A stretch of 64,000 bases of DNA from a bacterium. GTDB lineage: Bacteria > Myxococcota_A > Bradymonadia > UBA7976 > UBA1532. The stretch lies in contig JAUHXC010000038.1 of assembly GCA_030427205.1 (NCBI GenBank), forward strand, positions 1-64,000, given 5' to 3'. The notes beneath the pieces were generated by a model. It saw only the letters and a list, made by a program, of their open reading frames with translations. It did no database searches and had not been told where the DNA came from. The translations under genes and the position numbers were made by a program. Shown here in pieces: positions 1 to 9,500 of the stretch (its first letter is position 1; each line of letters opens with the position of its first letter).

Positions 1-1301
1 CGGCCGCCGCGCCCCGGCCCGCGCCGTCGGCCCCCAAGGCCCCGCCGCCGGCACCGGCCGCGCCGCCCGCCGCGCCGGCCGCGCCGCCGCCGCCGGTCTC
101 GGTGGCCTCCGACGCCGAAGGGGCGATGACCGCCCTACACAACCAGCTCGCCGACTTCCTCGACGCCAACGGCATCGGGAGCCCGCAGGCCTATCGACCC
201 GGCCAGGGCATCGACGAGGTCACCTGGAAGCGCCTCGAACAGGCCGCTGGCGAGGGGCTGGGCCACATCCAGCTGCCCGCCGAGACCGACCGCGACGCGA
301 TCGTCGGCTCGGTGGTCGCCGAGGCCATGGCCATCGGCCCGCTGACCGGCCTGCTCGACGACGGCGACGTGCAGCGCATCGCGGTCAACGGCACCGAGAT
401 CTTCGTGACCCGCGGGGGCGAGACCACCAACGAGGGGCTGCGCTTCTCGAGCACCTTCCAGGTCTTGATCACCGTGGCCCGGCTGGTGCACGGCGCCGGC
501 GGCAGCTTCGATCCCGACGCGCCTTTCGTCGAGGCGTGGCTGGCCGACGGCACCCGGTTCCACGCGGCGATGCCGGGGGTGGGGGGTCCGTACCTGACCT
601 TCGATCGGCCGCAGCACGGCACGCCGTCCCTCGACGAGATGGTCGAAGGCGGGGTGCTCGACGCCAAGATGGCGACCTTCCTCAAGGCCGCGGTGGGCAG
701 CGGGCGCAACGTGCTCGTGGCCAGCAACGACGTCGACGCCCGGCTCGGTCTCATCGGCGCCCTGCTCGACGCGGGCCTCGGCGACGAGCGGGTGGTCATC
801 CTCGAGAGCGGCGGCCGCATCGGTCGCGGCGAGGGCGGCCATCGCGTGCTGCTGACCGGCGGCCCCGGCGCCGACAATACCCGGCTGGTGCAGCAGGCGC
901 TCAAGATGCGCCCCGATCGGCTGGTGGTGGCCGACGCCCGCGGCCCCGAAGCGTGGCACGCCCTCAGCGCCCTCGGCGGCGCGGTCAACGGCGGCATCAT
1001 CGGCCTCGACGCCGAGTCGCCCGACGACGCCATCATCCGGCTGGCCCGTCACGCGGCGACCGCCCCGGGCCTCGACCCGGCGATGATCGACCCGGCGATC
1101 CGCGATACCGCCGATGTCCTGGTTCAGCTGCTCGTCTACAAAGACGGCGGGCAGTGCGTGACCCAGATCATGGACATCGATGGCGAGATCCAGGAGGTCT
1201 TCAACGGCTTCGATGGCTTCCGGGGCAACGGCTTCGTGCCCCGCTGGGTCTCCAACGCCCAGAGTCTGGGCCACGTCATCGACGACGGCATCTTCCAGTG
1301 A
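1..1301 (+). CDS. CpaF/VirB11-type secretion ATPase homologue, degenerate (5' partial)
   Basis: The reading frame is open from base 3, so the gene starts outside the window; the first ~33 visible codons are a Pro/Ala-rich linker, and the GTG at 102 is probably internal. The remainder follows the CpaF/T2SS-E ATPase fold: an N-terminal domain (AIGPLTGLLDDGDVQRIAVN, a pattern typical of CpaF), then the ATPase domain. The key motifs are broken. The Walker A loop (normally GGTGSGKTT) reads NVLVASNDVDARLG, the Walker B/Glu stretch (normally VVGEVRGGEA) reads VVADARGPEA, and the usual TVHANSP His box reads GLDAESP. It therefore looks like a pseudo-ATPase with a structural or regulatory role. FHA domains often precede such linkers in related proteins, and the next gene is an FHA protein, so a role in a phospho-regulated secretion or pilus apparatus is inferred. 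Confidence 0.75.
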   Translation, partial: AAAPRPAPSAPKAPPPAPAAPPAAPAAPPPPVSVASDAEGAMTALHNQLADFLDANGIGSPQAYRPGQGIDEVTWKRLEQAAGEGLGHIQLPAETDRDAIVGSVVAEAMAIGPLTGLLDDGDVQRIAVNGTEIFVTRGGETTNEGLRFSSTFQVLITVARLVHGAGGSFDPDAPFVEAWLADGTRFHAAMPGVGGPYLTFDRPQHGTPSLDEMVEGGVLDAKMATFLKAAVGSGRNVLVASNDVDARLGLIGALLDAGLGDERVVILESGGRIGRGEGGHRVLLTGGPGADNTRLVQQALKMRPDRLVVADARGPEAWHALSALGGAVNGGIIGLDAESPDDAIIRLARHAATAPGLDPAMIDPAIRDTADVLVQLLVYKDGGQCVTQIMDIDGEIQEVFNGFDGFRGNGFVPRWVSNAQSLGHVIDDGIFQ

Positions 1302-1336
1302 CCGGCACCCCTCACGCAGGGGACTGAGGCAGGCCC

Positions 1337-2089
1337 GTGTACATCGTCGTCGTCGAAGACGAACGGGGGGCCCTGATCAGCGAGCAGGGGCTCGGCGCTC
1401 AACCGATCAAGCTCGGTAGAACGCCCGAAAACGACATCGTCCTGCCCAGCGGCGCGGTCTCCCGGCGCCACGCGACCATCACCCTGCGCGGCAAGCAGGC
1501 CCTCATCAGCGACGAGGGCAGCTCCAACGGCGTCATCGTCGACGAGCAGCGCATTCGCGGTGAGACCGTCATCGACGAGAGCAGCCAGATCCGGGTCGGC
1601 GAGTACCGGGTCTTCCTCGAGCGCACCAGCGGCCGCTCGCTGCCCGCCCAGGGCATCAATACGGCGATCGTGCACCCCGAGCAGGCGCACGGCAAGCTGG
1701 TGGTGGTCGGCGGCAAGCACGCCGGCCGCGAGATCCTGCTCTTCGAGCCCATCACCACCGTCGGCCGCACCGACGAGAACGACGTGACCCTGGCCGATGT
1801 CTCGGTCTCGCGGCATCACGCGCGGCTCAAGCGGCAGGACGACAACAGCTACGTGGTGACCGACCTCAACTCGAGCAACGGCACCCTGGTGCACGGCCGA
1901 CGGCTGACCGGGGCGACCCGCATGTACCACGGCGATCGGGTGCAGTTCGGCAACATCGAGTGCCTGCTCGTCGACCCCACGGGCAAAGGCCGCGGCAACC
2001 GCCAGCTGCGTCAGTTCGCGGTCTACGGGCTGCTGGTGCTGGCGGCGGCCATCGTCGGCGCGTTCATCTCGCTGCTGCTGACCGACTGA
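1337..2089 (+). CDS. Double-FHA-domain protein with C-terminal membrane anchor
   Basis: A 250-aa protein starting at GTG 1337, 35 bases after the upstream ATPase-like gene, so probably co-transcribed. It carries two forkhead-associated domains, which bind phosphothreonine peptides. FHA1 spans about residues 20-90 (GRTPENDIVLP, SRRHATI, SSNGVIVD) and FHA2 about 120-210 (VGRTDENDVTLADVSVSRHH, NSSNGTLVHG). Both retain the Arg, Ser, Arg-His and Ser-Asn-Gly residues of functional FHA modules. A single hydrophobic segment lies at about 229-249, just before the C-terminus, so the FHA domains should face the cytoplasm as in tail-anchored proteins. Its likely job is to recruit Thr-phosphorylated partners to the membrane, possibly the secretion complex suggested by the neighbour. 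Confidence 0.88.
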   Translation: MYIVVVEDERGALISEQGLGAQPIKLGRTPENDIVLPSGAVSRRHATITLRGKQALISDEGSSNGVIVDEQRIRGETVIDESSQIRVGEYRVFLERTSGRSLPAQGINTAIVHPEQAHGKLVVVGGKHAGREILLFEPITTVGRTDENDVTLADVSVSRHHARLKRQDDNSYVVTDLNSSNGTLVHGRRLTGATRMYHGDRVQFGNIECLLVDPTGKGRGNRQLRQFAVYGLLVLAAAIVGAFISLLLTD

Positions 2090-2121
2090 GCGGGCCGGGC
2101 AGAGCGATCCCTTTCGAAAGC

Positions 2122-2150
2122 GAAACGGCGGGCCGATGGCCCGCCGTTTC
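2122..2150. terminator. Bidirectional hairpin terminator
   Basis: A perfect 13-bp inverted repeat (GAAACGGCGGGCC / GGCCCGCCGTTTC) with a 3-nt GAT loop lies between the convergent FHA and MlaC-like genes. The stem is flanked by A-rich and T-rich ends in both orientations, as expected of an intrinsic terminator serving both transcripts. Confidence 0.8.
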
Positions 2151-2175
2151 TGCGTTCAGCGCCGTCTCGCCGAGA

Positions 2176-2868
2176 TCACTTGCCCGGCTTGGGCGCCTCG
2201 GCCGGCTTGGCGGGCGCCGCGGCCTTGCCGGCCTCGGGCACCGCGCCGCCGAGGTCGACGAGCTTGTCGCGCATCTTGGTCAGCAGCACGGGGAAGCCGT
2301 CGTCGGCGATGATCTTGTTGAACTGCTCGCGATAGTTCTCGGTGAGGCTGACCTCGTCGATGACGATGTCCTCGGCGGCCCAGGCCCCCTTCTCGCGGGC
2401 GACGAGGTGGAAGACGAGCTCGATCTCGACCTTGGCGGTCTTGGCGATGGCGGTGACCGCCGCCGCCTTGCGGCCCTTGGCCTCCTCGTCTTCATACTCG
2501 ATGGTGTAGTTCTCGTTCGCCGAGCGGATCTCCTTGAGGTAGCTGTGGAAGACCAGCGCCCGGAAGAGCTCGACGAAGGCCTGACGGTCGGTGGGGCTCA
2601 GGCCGGCCCAGTGCTTGCCCAGCACGGTCTCGCTGAGGCGCTCGAACTCCATGACCGGGTCGACGATGGCCTTGAGCTTGTCGTCGACCGCCGCCGACTC
2701 GGGGGTGCCCGCCTTGACCGGCTGGGCGATGAGCGCGCGGACGCCGTCGACCTGCTTCTGCAGGAACTTGGTCGGCGGGCCGGCGAGGGCGGTGGAGGCG
2801 CTGCCGCAGATGAACAGGGCCAGGACCAGGCCCAGGCGGGTGCGGGTCTGAATCGGGTTGCGCTGCAT
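2176..2868 (-). CDS. MlaC/Ttg2D-family phospholipid-binding periplasmic protein
   Basis: The preferred start is ATG 2868 (230 aa) because GGAG sits at a proper distance before it; upstream in-frame starts would run into the preceding gene. A signal peptide (LGLVLALFICGSASTALA) is followed by the MlaC-type helical domain, with the family pattern DPVMEFERLSETVLGKHWAG and later FVELFRALVFHSYL. MlaC proteins ferry phospholipids across the periplasm between outer-membrane and inner-membrane Mla components. The C-terminus is a short Lys/Pro/Ala-rich tail. It lies 58 bases downstream of a TolC-like gene on the same strand, suggesting co-expression; the ABC transporter, MlaD and MlaA parts are not in the window. 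Confidence 0.82.
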   Translation of the reverse strand: MQRNPIQTRTRLGLVLALFICGSASTALAGPPTKFLQKQVDGVRALIAQPVKAGTPESAAVDDKLKAIVDPVMEFERLSETVLGKHWAGLSPTDRQAFVELFRALVFHSYLKEIRSANENYTIEYEDEEAKGRKAAAVTAIAKTAKVEIELVFHLVAREKGAWAAEDIVIDEVSLTENYREQFNKIIADDGFPVLLTKMRDKLVDLGGAVPEAGKAAAPAKPAEAPKPGK

Positions 2869-2926
2869 CGGAGTCTCCATCGGTTCGGTGTGTCTGTCGG
2901 CCGCACCAACGATCGGGCGGACCGGG

Positions 2927-4357
2927 CTATTCATCTTCGGGCGCCGGCACGGCGAGTTCGGTGCCCACCGACTGCGAGAGCCGGGCGACGGCCAGGTTGT
3001 ATTCGTAGATGGTGCGATAGTAGGTCAGCCGGGCTTTGCTGTAGGCCACGAGGCTCTTGAGCAGCTCGTCGGTCGAGACCAGCCCGAGCCCGAAGTTGAG
3101 CGTATTGGAGACCAGCCAGCCCTTGGCGGCTTTCATCGCCAGCTCGCGGACGTCGAGCTCGCGGGCCCGCCGCTGCATCGTGCCGACCTGCTCGAGCACC
3201 TTCAGCCGCACCTCCTGCATGAGCGCGTCGTGCTCGGCCCGCTGCTTGGACAGCGCCGCCCGCGCCCGACCCAGGCTGCTGGTCAGCGTGGCGAAGTCGA
3301 TGCGCCAGTCGAGCCCGATGACCACGCCCCAGCTGAGGTAGTTGTAGTTGTCGTTGGCGAACGGGTCGGGCGGGTCGTAGGCCGGCGTGCCCTTGGCGTA
3401 GCCGAAGGCGCCGACGAGCGCGATGTTGGGCAGGAACTCGGCCTCGGCGAGGTCGACGAGCGCCGCCCGGGCCTCGATGCCGGCGCGGGCCATGCGCAGC
3501 TCGGGGCGGGCGTCGATCGCCATCTCGACATAAGCCTCGGCGGCGCGCGCTTCGACGTGCACCGGCTCGAGGTCGAGGCTGTCGAGTTGGATCGCCGCGC
3601 CGGGCGGCAGGCCGGCGGCGATGCGCAGCCCGGACCACGCCACCGCTTCGAGGGCCTCGGTCTCGAGCAGGCTCGACTCGAGGTCGGCCTCTTCGACGAT
3701 GAGCTTGCGCAGGTCGTTGCTGGTGAAGCGCCCCGACTCACGGTCGAGCTCCTTCTCGATGCCGGCCTTGGCCTCGCGGAAGCGCTTGCGGCCGTCCTGC
3801 AGGATGTCGAGCGCCGAGGCGGCGAGCTGGGCCCCGTACCACGCCTGCTTGACCCGGTAGTGCAGCATGCCCCGGGCGACGTCGAGTCCGCCCTGCCCCA
3901 CTTCGAGGCCGGCCCGCGCCGCTTCGAGCCCGTGCTCGACCCGGCCGAAGGTATAGATCGGGAAGGTCAGTCGGGCGGTGGTCCGGGTGAGGATGCCGAT
4001 CTCGGTGTCGGCGGTGATGCGCTCGTCGGCTTCGACGTCCTGCCCGGGGCACGCGCCGACTTCGTCGAGGGCGCCACCGGTGGACGGGTCGGTGTAGATC
4101 CCGACGATGCAGGTGCGCAGCGCCTTGCGCTCGGGCAGCGGCGCCAGGATCGAGTCGACCCGCAGCGAGGGGGTCCAGGCGTAGTAGGCCCGGTCGAACT
4201 GCGCCTGATAGTCCGCCAGCTTCGCCCGCGCGATCTCCATGACCGGGCTGGTCTCTTCGACGCGCTGCAAGAGCTCGTCGAGGGTGAGCCGGACGGGCTC
4301 GGCCCGGGCAGCCCCCGCGGCGAGGACCATCGCGACGGCGGCGAGGAGGCGGATCAT
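2927..4357 (-). CDS. TolC-family outer membrane efflux protein
   Basis: A 476-aa protein with an N-terminal signal peptide (MIRLLAAVAMVLAAGAARA) followed by OEP/TolC-type repeats: long amphipathic helices (e.g. residues 140-250 and 340-430) alternating with short beta segments such as ARLTFPIYTFG and GVVIGLDWRIDF. TolC proteins form trimeric channels across the outer membrane and periplasm for type I secretion or RND/ABC efflux. Length is usual for the family. A loop near residues 80-110 contains two Cys, perhaps a disulfide. The partner pump is not adjacent; instead a MlaC-like gene follows, so a role in lipid or lipophile traffic is possible. The 185 bases upstream, shared with the divergent gene at 4543, show no clear operator. 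Confidence 0.88.
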   Translation of the reverse strand: MIRLLAAVAMVLAAGAARAEPVRLTLDELLQRVEETSPVMEIARAKLADYQAQFDRAYYAWTPSLRVDSILAPLPERKALRTCIVGIYTDPSTGGALDEVGACPGQDVEADERITADTEIGILTRTTARLTFPIYTFGRVEHGLEAARAGLEVGQGGLDVARGMLHYRVKQAWYGAQLAASALDILQDGRKRFREAKAGIEKELDRESGRFTSNDLRKLIVEEADLESSLLETEALEAVAWSGLRIAAGLPPGAAIQLDSLDLEPVHVEARAAEAYVEMAIDARPELRMARAGIEARAALVDLAEAEFLPNIALVGAFGYAKGTPAYDPPDPFANDNYNYLSWGVVIGLDWRIDFATLTSSLGRARAALSKQRAEHDALMQEVRLKVLEQVGTMQRRARELDVRELAMKAAKGWLVSNTLNFGLGLVSTDELLKSLVAYSKARLTYYRTIYEYNLAVARLSQSVGTELAVPAPEDE

Positions 4358-4542
4358 CGGCTGTAAGTATGCCGGGCACGACAGGTTGTCAAGACGGCCC
4401 GGCGCCGCGCGGCGATGGGCCCGGCCGGGTGCAGCGCGCGCCGCCGTCGGCCGGGCGGCGCGCGCGGGGAAGTTTTGCTGGCGACGGTCTCGAACCGTGG
4501 TTTACGTTTCGACGGCACCGCCAGCCGATCGGCAGGAGTCAG

Positions 4543-4827
4543 ATGACCGAAGAGAAGGACGCGTTCGCCGCCTACCTCGACCGCTTCGCCGACAAGGTCG
4601 GCGACATCCAGACCGGTCAGTACGGTCGCTACAAGGGCCGCCTCGTGCGCAAGCTCGACGCCGGCCGGTTCGAGAGCCGGCTGGCCGAGTACCACGCGCT
4701 GGGTCAGCGGTTCCTCGACATCATCAACGCCGGCGATACGATCGACGACGCGCTCGCTGTCGATCTGCGCGCGGCGGAGATCGAGCTGTTGATCCAGAAG
4801 TCGACCTACCTGCCTTTCGGCGGCTGA
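4543..4827 (+). CDS. Small soluble protein of unknown function (94 aa)
   Basis: ATG 4543 is chosen because AGGAG lies at 4534-4538. The protein is short and mostly helical, rich in Asp/Arg/Leu, with no signal peptide, Cys or membrane segment. It begins MTEEKDAFAAYLDRFADKVG and ends with the hydrophobic motif TYLPFGG. I do not recognise a family. It sits alone, divergent from the TolC-like gene and 49 bases before a lipoprotein gene, so it could be co-transcribed with the latter. Confidence 0.65.
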   Translation: MTEEKDAFAAYLDRFADKVGDIQTGQYGRYKGRLVRKLDAGRFESRLAEYHALGQRFLDIINAGDTIDDALAVDLRAAEIELLIQKSTYLPFGG

Positions 4828-4876
4828 AACGCCCGCACAACGGCCGCCCGCTCGGCCACACCTCCTGGGGGATCCC

Positions 4877-6517
4877 ATGAACCGCTTCATCGCTGTGGCC
4901 GCCTTCGCGGTGGCGCTGACGTCAGGCTGTGTCGATCAGTCGAGCCCGCCCGGTGGCGGCGGCGAAGACCCCGACGTCGGTCCGGCGCCCGACATGCTGA
5001 CCGACAGCGCGACCCTCATCGACAGCGAGCCCGAGTGCACGCCGTCGAGCGAGGTGTGCAACGGGGTCGACGACGACTGCGATGGCGAGATCGACAACGG
5101 GTTCAACATCGGTCAGGCCTGCACCGTCGAGCAGAACGGCTGCACCTCCGATGGAATGTGGGCCTGCAGCGACGACGGGCTGGCCGCGGTGTGTGACGCG
5201 CCGGCGCCCGAGGCGAGCGACGAGGTCTGCGACGACGCCGACAACGACTGCGACGGCGCGGCGGACGAGGACTTCGACTTCGCCAGCGATCCGGCGAACT
5301 GCGGCGGCTGCGCGGTGAGCTGCGACCGGCCCAACGCCGAGGTGGCCTGCGCCATGTCGGCCTGCGCCCTGACCGGCTGCGTCGAGGGCTTCGGCGACGC
5401 CGACGGAGACCCCGAGAACGGCTGCGAGTGCGCGATCAGCGGCGACGAGGTCTGCGACGGCGTCGACAACGACTGCGACGGCACCGTCGACGAGGGCTTG
5501 GGGCTCGGCGAGGCGTGCAGCGTCGGTATCGGGGCCTGCGCCGCCGACGGCGAGACGGTCTGCGGCGACGATGGCGCGGTGGTCTGCGGCGCGCAGCCGG
5601 GCGCCCCGGTCGACGAGCAGTGCAACAGCGTCGACGACGACTGCGACGGCACCACCGATGAGGGCTTCGACGAAGACGGCGACGGCGCGCCCGGCTGCGG
5701 CATCGACTGCGACGCGCCCTGCCCCGCCGGGGTCGACTGCGATGCGCTGTGCCCGATCCAGGACTGCGCGCCCGACGACGGCTCGGTCTACCCCAACGCC
5801 CCCGAGATCTGCGAGGACGGCATCGACCAGAACTGCGACGGCCGCGACATCGAGTGCGATGTGCCGGCCGGGCGCATCGAGCAGGTGGCCATCGCCGCCC
5901 GCGACGACCCGAACTGCCGCGACATCAACGGCGACGGCCGCCCGGACAACGCGTTCGGCCCGGCCGGCCCCATCGTCAACGGCGACTTGCAGCAGTCGGT
6001 GGACGACGAGCAGCTCAACCTGCTGCCCATCGCCCCCGGGCTCCTGCCGCCGGGCACCGACGGGGTCTTCGACTTCGGCGTGCTCTACGGCAGCCCCGAG
6101 GCCGACGCCTATCGGGTCTCGCCGGATTCGCTCGATGAGGACGGCCTGCCGTTGATGCTCTTCCCCGGCACCCGCATCGCCGACGGCGCGCTCAACGCCG
6201 GGCCGGGCACGTTCCTCTTGACCCTGCGCAACGGCGACGAAGAAGCCGAGTTGCGCATCATCGAGACCATCATCACCGGCGACATGTCGGTCAACGACGC
6301 CGGGGTGACCCTCAATGACGGGTGGGTCACCGGTATCGTGACCGAAGAGGACTTCCAGGCGGCGCTGGTCATCGTGCCGCCGGACTTCCGCGCGCTGGTG
6401 CCGCTGCTCATCCAGCCCGACGTCGACCAGGACGGCGACGGCCAGAACGATGCCTACAGCGCCTGCGTCTCGGCGTCGGGCAGCCCGGCGAGCGTCGTCG
6501 GCTACCCGCCCGAGTGA
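4877..6517 (+). CDS. Surface lipoprotein with MopE-type Cys/Asp repeats
   Basis: A 546-aa lipoprotein whose signal peptide ends in the lipobox LTSGC (Cys 18). Residues ~55-335 hold five copies of the MopE-like motif with the pattern CNGVDDDCDGEIDNG (also CDDADNDCDGAADED, CDGVDNDCDGTVDEG, CNSVDDDCDGTTDEG and a final variant). This motif is common in deltaproteobacterial surface proteins and is thought to bind metal (calcium or copper). Residues ~340-546 form a beta-rich module resembling choice-of-anchor type domains (GVFDFGVLYGSPEADAYRVS). Probable role: calcium-stabilised cell-surface or matrix protein; ligand unknown. Confidence 0.85.
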   Translation: MNRFIAVAAFAVALTSGCVDQSSPPGGGGEDPDVGPAPDMLTDSATLIDSEPECTPSSEVCNGVDDDCDGEIDNGFNIGQACTVEQNGCTSDGMWACSDDGLAAVCDAPAPEASDEVCDDADNDCDGAADEDFDFASDPANCGGCAVSCDRPNAEVACAMSACALTGCVEGFGDADGDPENGCECAISGDEVCDGVDNDCDGTVDEGLGLGEACSVGIGACAADGETVCGDDGAVVCGAQPGAPVDEQCNSVDDDCDGTTDEGFDEDGDGAPGCGIDCDAPCPAGVDCDALCPIQDCAPDDGSVYPNAPEICEDGIDQNCDGRDIECDVPAGRIEQVAIAARDDPNCRDINGDGRPDNAFGPAGPIVNGDLQQSVDDEQLNLLPIAPGLLPPGTDGVFDFGVLYGSPEADAYRVSPDSLDEDGLPLMLFPGTRIADGALNAGPGTFLLTLRNGDEEAELRIIETIITGDMSVNDAGVTLNDGWVTGIVTEEDFQAALVIVPPDFRALVPLLIQPDVDQDGDGQNDAYSACVSASGSPASVVGYPPE

Positions 6518-6527
6518 TCCGCAGCTC

Positions 6528-6553
6528 GACCCCCGTCAGAGATCGCGGGGGTC
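6528..6553. terminator. Possible bidirectional hairpin between convergent lipoprotein genes
   Basis: GACCCCCG (6528-6535) pairs with CGGGGGTC (6546-6553) across a 10-nt loop, between the stop of the 4877 gene and the stop of the minus-strand gene. There is no T-tract and the second arm is coding, so support is modest. Confidence 0.4.
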
Positions 6554-9500
6554 CAGCCGCGCCACGCCGTCGGCTCCACCCACCCAGACGTCGCCCTCGG
6601 GGTCGATGACCATCCGGCCATCGAGGGCGCCGGGCAGCCCGTACGCCGGCCCGAAGAGGCGGCGCGCGCCGTCCGGCTCGAGCACGTAGAGCCCTTCGGC
6701 AGTGACGGCGTAGATCCGCCCGTCGCCGTCGCCGACGACGCCGGTGATGGCCAGGCCTTCGAGGCGGTCGATCGCGGGCGCATCGGCCAGCGGGCCGCCG
6801 TCGGCCGCAAACACCGCCAACCCGGCGTCGGTGGCGACCCAAAGCCGCCCCGCGTCGTCCGACCACAGCCCCCGGGTCGATCCAGCGGGCAGGCGCTCGA
6901 CGCCGATGTCGAACCAGCGATCGGCGTCCATGTCGTAGATCGAGACGCCCGCAGCGGTCGCCGCGTAGAGCCGCCGCCCGGCGACGTGAACCGCGCGCAC
7001 GTCATCGTCGATCAGCCCGCCCGCCTGCCGCTGCAGCAGGCGGACCGACGCGCCCTCGACCTGCAAGACACCGCGATCGGTGGCGATCCAGGGCTCGATG
7101 GCGGCCGACAGCGCGATGTCGCGCAGCTCGAGCGGCGGCTGTCCGGGCAGCTGCGGCGTCCCGCGGTTCCATTGCCCGTTGCCGAAGCGACGACCCCAGC
7201 TGCCATCGGCGAAGACGCACCACAGGTCGTCGCCGATGGCGTCGCAGGCGGTGGGCGCCGCGTCGATCTCCCTCGGGTCGTGGCCGACGAGGGCGCCGCG
7301 TTCGATGGCGGCGGCGAACGGGCCACCCGGCCCCGGGCCCACGACCATCGGCCAGCCGGCGGGCCCTCGGGTCAGGCGGGTCCCCGGTCCACCGGGCAGC
7401 CGGCGGGGCGCGGTGTCGATCCCGCCGAGGCCGCGCCCGCCGATGAGCCACAGCCCACCGCGCTCGACCCGATCCCCACAGCTGCCGATCGCCAGCTCTT
7501 CGCCCAGCCACCACATGTCGATCTCGGCGCGCCGATGGAGCCCCAGATCGGCCAGCGGCCACAGCGTCTCGACCGTGGGCGGGATCAACGGGTCGGGCGA
7601 GCGGCGCAGCAGGCTGCCCTCGGTCATGCGCCGGTTGACATCGAGCAGCATCCACAGGTGTTCGCCGTCGAAGGCGAGCGCGCGGGTGGAGTCGGTGCCC
7701 GCCTCGTTGGGCACGCCGCCGATCTGCCGGCGCAGCGTCACCCACTGGCCGTCGGGCAGCTGGGTGAGCACGCCTGCGGCACCGGCGACGAAGGGTTGGC
7801 CCGGCGCAGCGGCCACGTCCCGAGCCGGCACGACCCGCGGCCGGCCCGGCGGCAGCAACGCCTGCTGCGCGTGATCCCACGCCTGCACCCCGAGCGGTGT
7901 TGCGATCCACATGAAGAAGCCGTCGTCGGCCAGCGCGAAGACCTCGTCGTGGACCAGCCCGTTGGCGACGTTCAACGGACGCCAGGCGCCGGGCTCGCCG
8001 ACCACGATGCCGGCGCCACCGGTCGCGACCCAGACCTCGTCGTCCCGCGCCGCGATGGCCGAGACCGGCGCGTCGGGCAGCTCGACGCCGGCTTGCAGGG
8101 TGTCGACGACCTGCTGGTCGGGCCCGAAGATCGTCACGCCGGCTTCGGTGCCGACCCACACGGACTCGCCCTCGGGTGTGATGGCCGTCACCCGGTCGAG
8201 CACGCCGTCAACCGCCCAGACGACGCCCCATCTGTCGACGACGCGCAGACCCTCGAACGTACCCAGCCAGAGCAGACCGTCGAAGCGCGCGACCGCGGTG
8301 ACGCAGGGCAGCTCCGGCCCGTGAAAGACCGAGAGCACCCCGTCGAGCTGCCGCAGCCCGCCGTCGCCACCGACCCACAGCCGCTCGGCGGCATCGATGG
8401 CGACCGCGCGCGCCTCACCCGGCGGCAGCGGCGGGAAGGCGCCATCAACGGGCAGCGCCCCCGGCAGCAGGCGGCCATCGCGATCGATGCGGCGCACCCC
8501 GTCCGCGGTCGCGAGGTAGATCTGCCCGGCGTGCTCGAGCGCCGCGTACACCGGGTGACCGACGTCGTAGATCCAGTGGAGCCCGGCGTCGCGCACCCGG
8601 GCGATGCCGCGCGCGCCGAACACCCAGATCTCGTCCGGATCGGCCCCGGCCGCGCCGCCTTCGAGGAAGCCCACCGGGCCGAGGCGCTCGACGACCTCCG
8701 CTGGCGGATGCAGCCGCTGAACGCTCAGCAGATCCACCCGCCAGGGCGCCCCCCGGCCGTCGACGAAGAGCGCGCGCGCCGGCTCGCCCATGCGGACCCG
8801 CTGGGCCGCGTCCAGTCGCCACAGGCCGCGCGCGTCGGTGAACCAGACCCCGTCGTCGGCCACGACGACGCCCTCGACCGGTTCGCGCGGTGCGTCCTCG
8901 CCGGCGCGCAAGACCAGCCCGTCGGGCCGAATGACGCTCAGCCCCGCGGCGTGGGCCACCCAGATCGCCCCGTCCTCGCCGCGGCTCAGGCCCGTCACCT
9001 CGGGGCCGACGCCGTCGACGGCGGTCCATCGCTGCAGCAAGACGCCGTCGGCGTCGAGGCGCAGCACACCGCCGCGAGTGCCGACGATCAGCCCGTCGCC
9101 GTCGGCCAAGAGCGCCGTGGTCGCGCGGGACCACGGCTCGGGCTGCAGCGGACCGGGGCACGGCCCATCGCCCGGATCGGGCACGGTGGGGCAGTCGTCC
9201 TCGGCGTCGGGCATCCCGTCGGCGTCGCGATCGGCGGCGCAGTCGGCGGGCCCGGCCTCGTCGGCGAGCCAGGGGCACGGATCGAAGACATCGAGCACGC
9301 CGTCCCCGTCGTCATCGGCGTCACAAGCGTCGCCGGCCCCGTCCCCGTCCACGTCCCGCGGCAGGCGCGATGCGACATCGGGGCACGGATCGTGGGCGTC
9401 TGGCACCCGATCGCCGTCGCGGTCCGGCATCGGCGGCTCGGCGACGGCGTCGGGCGGCGCCAGATCGGGCGGCTCGGGCGCGGCGTCGGCCACGTCGACC

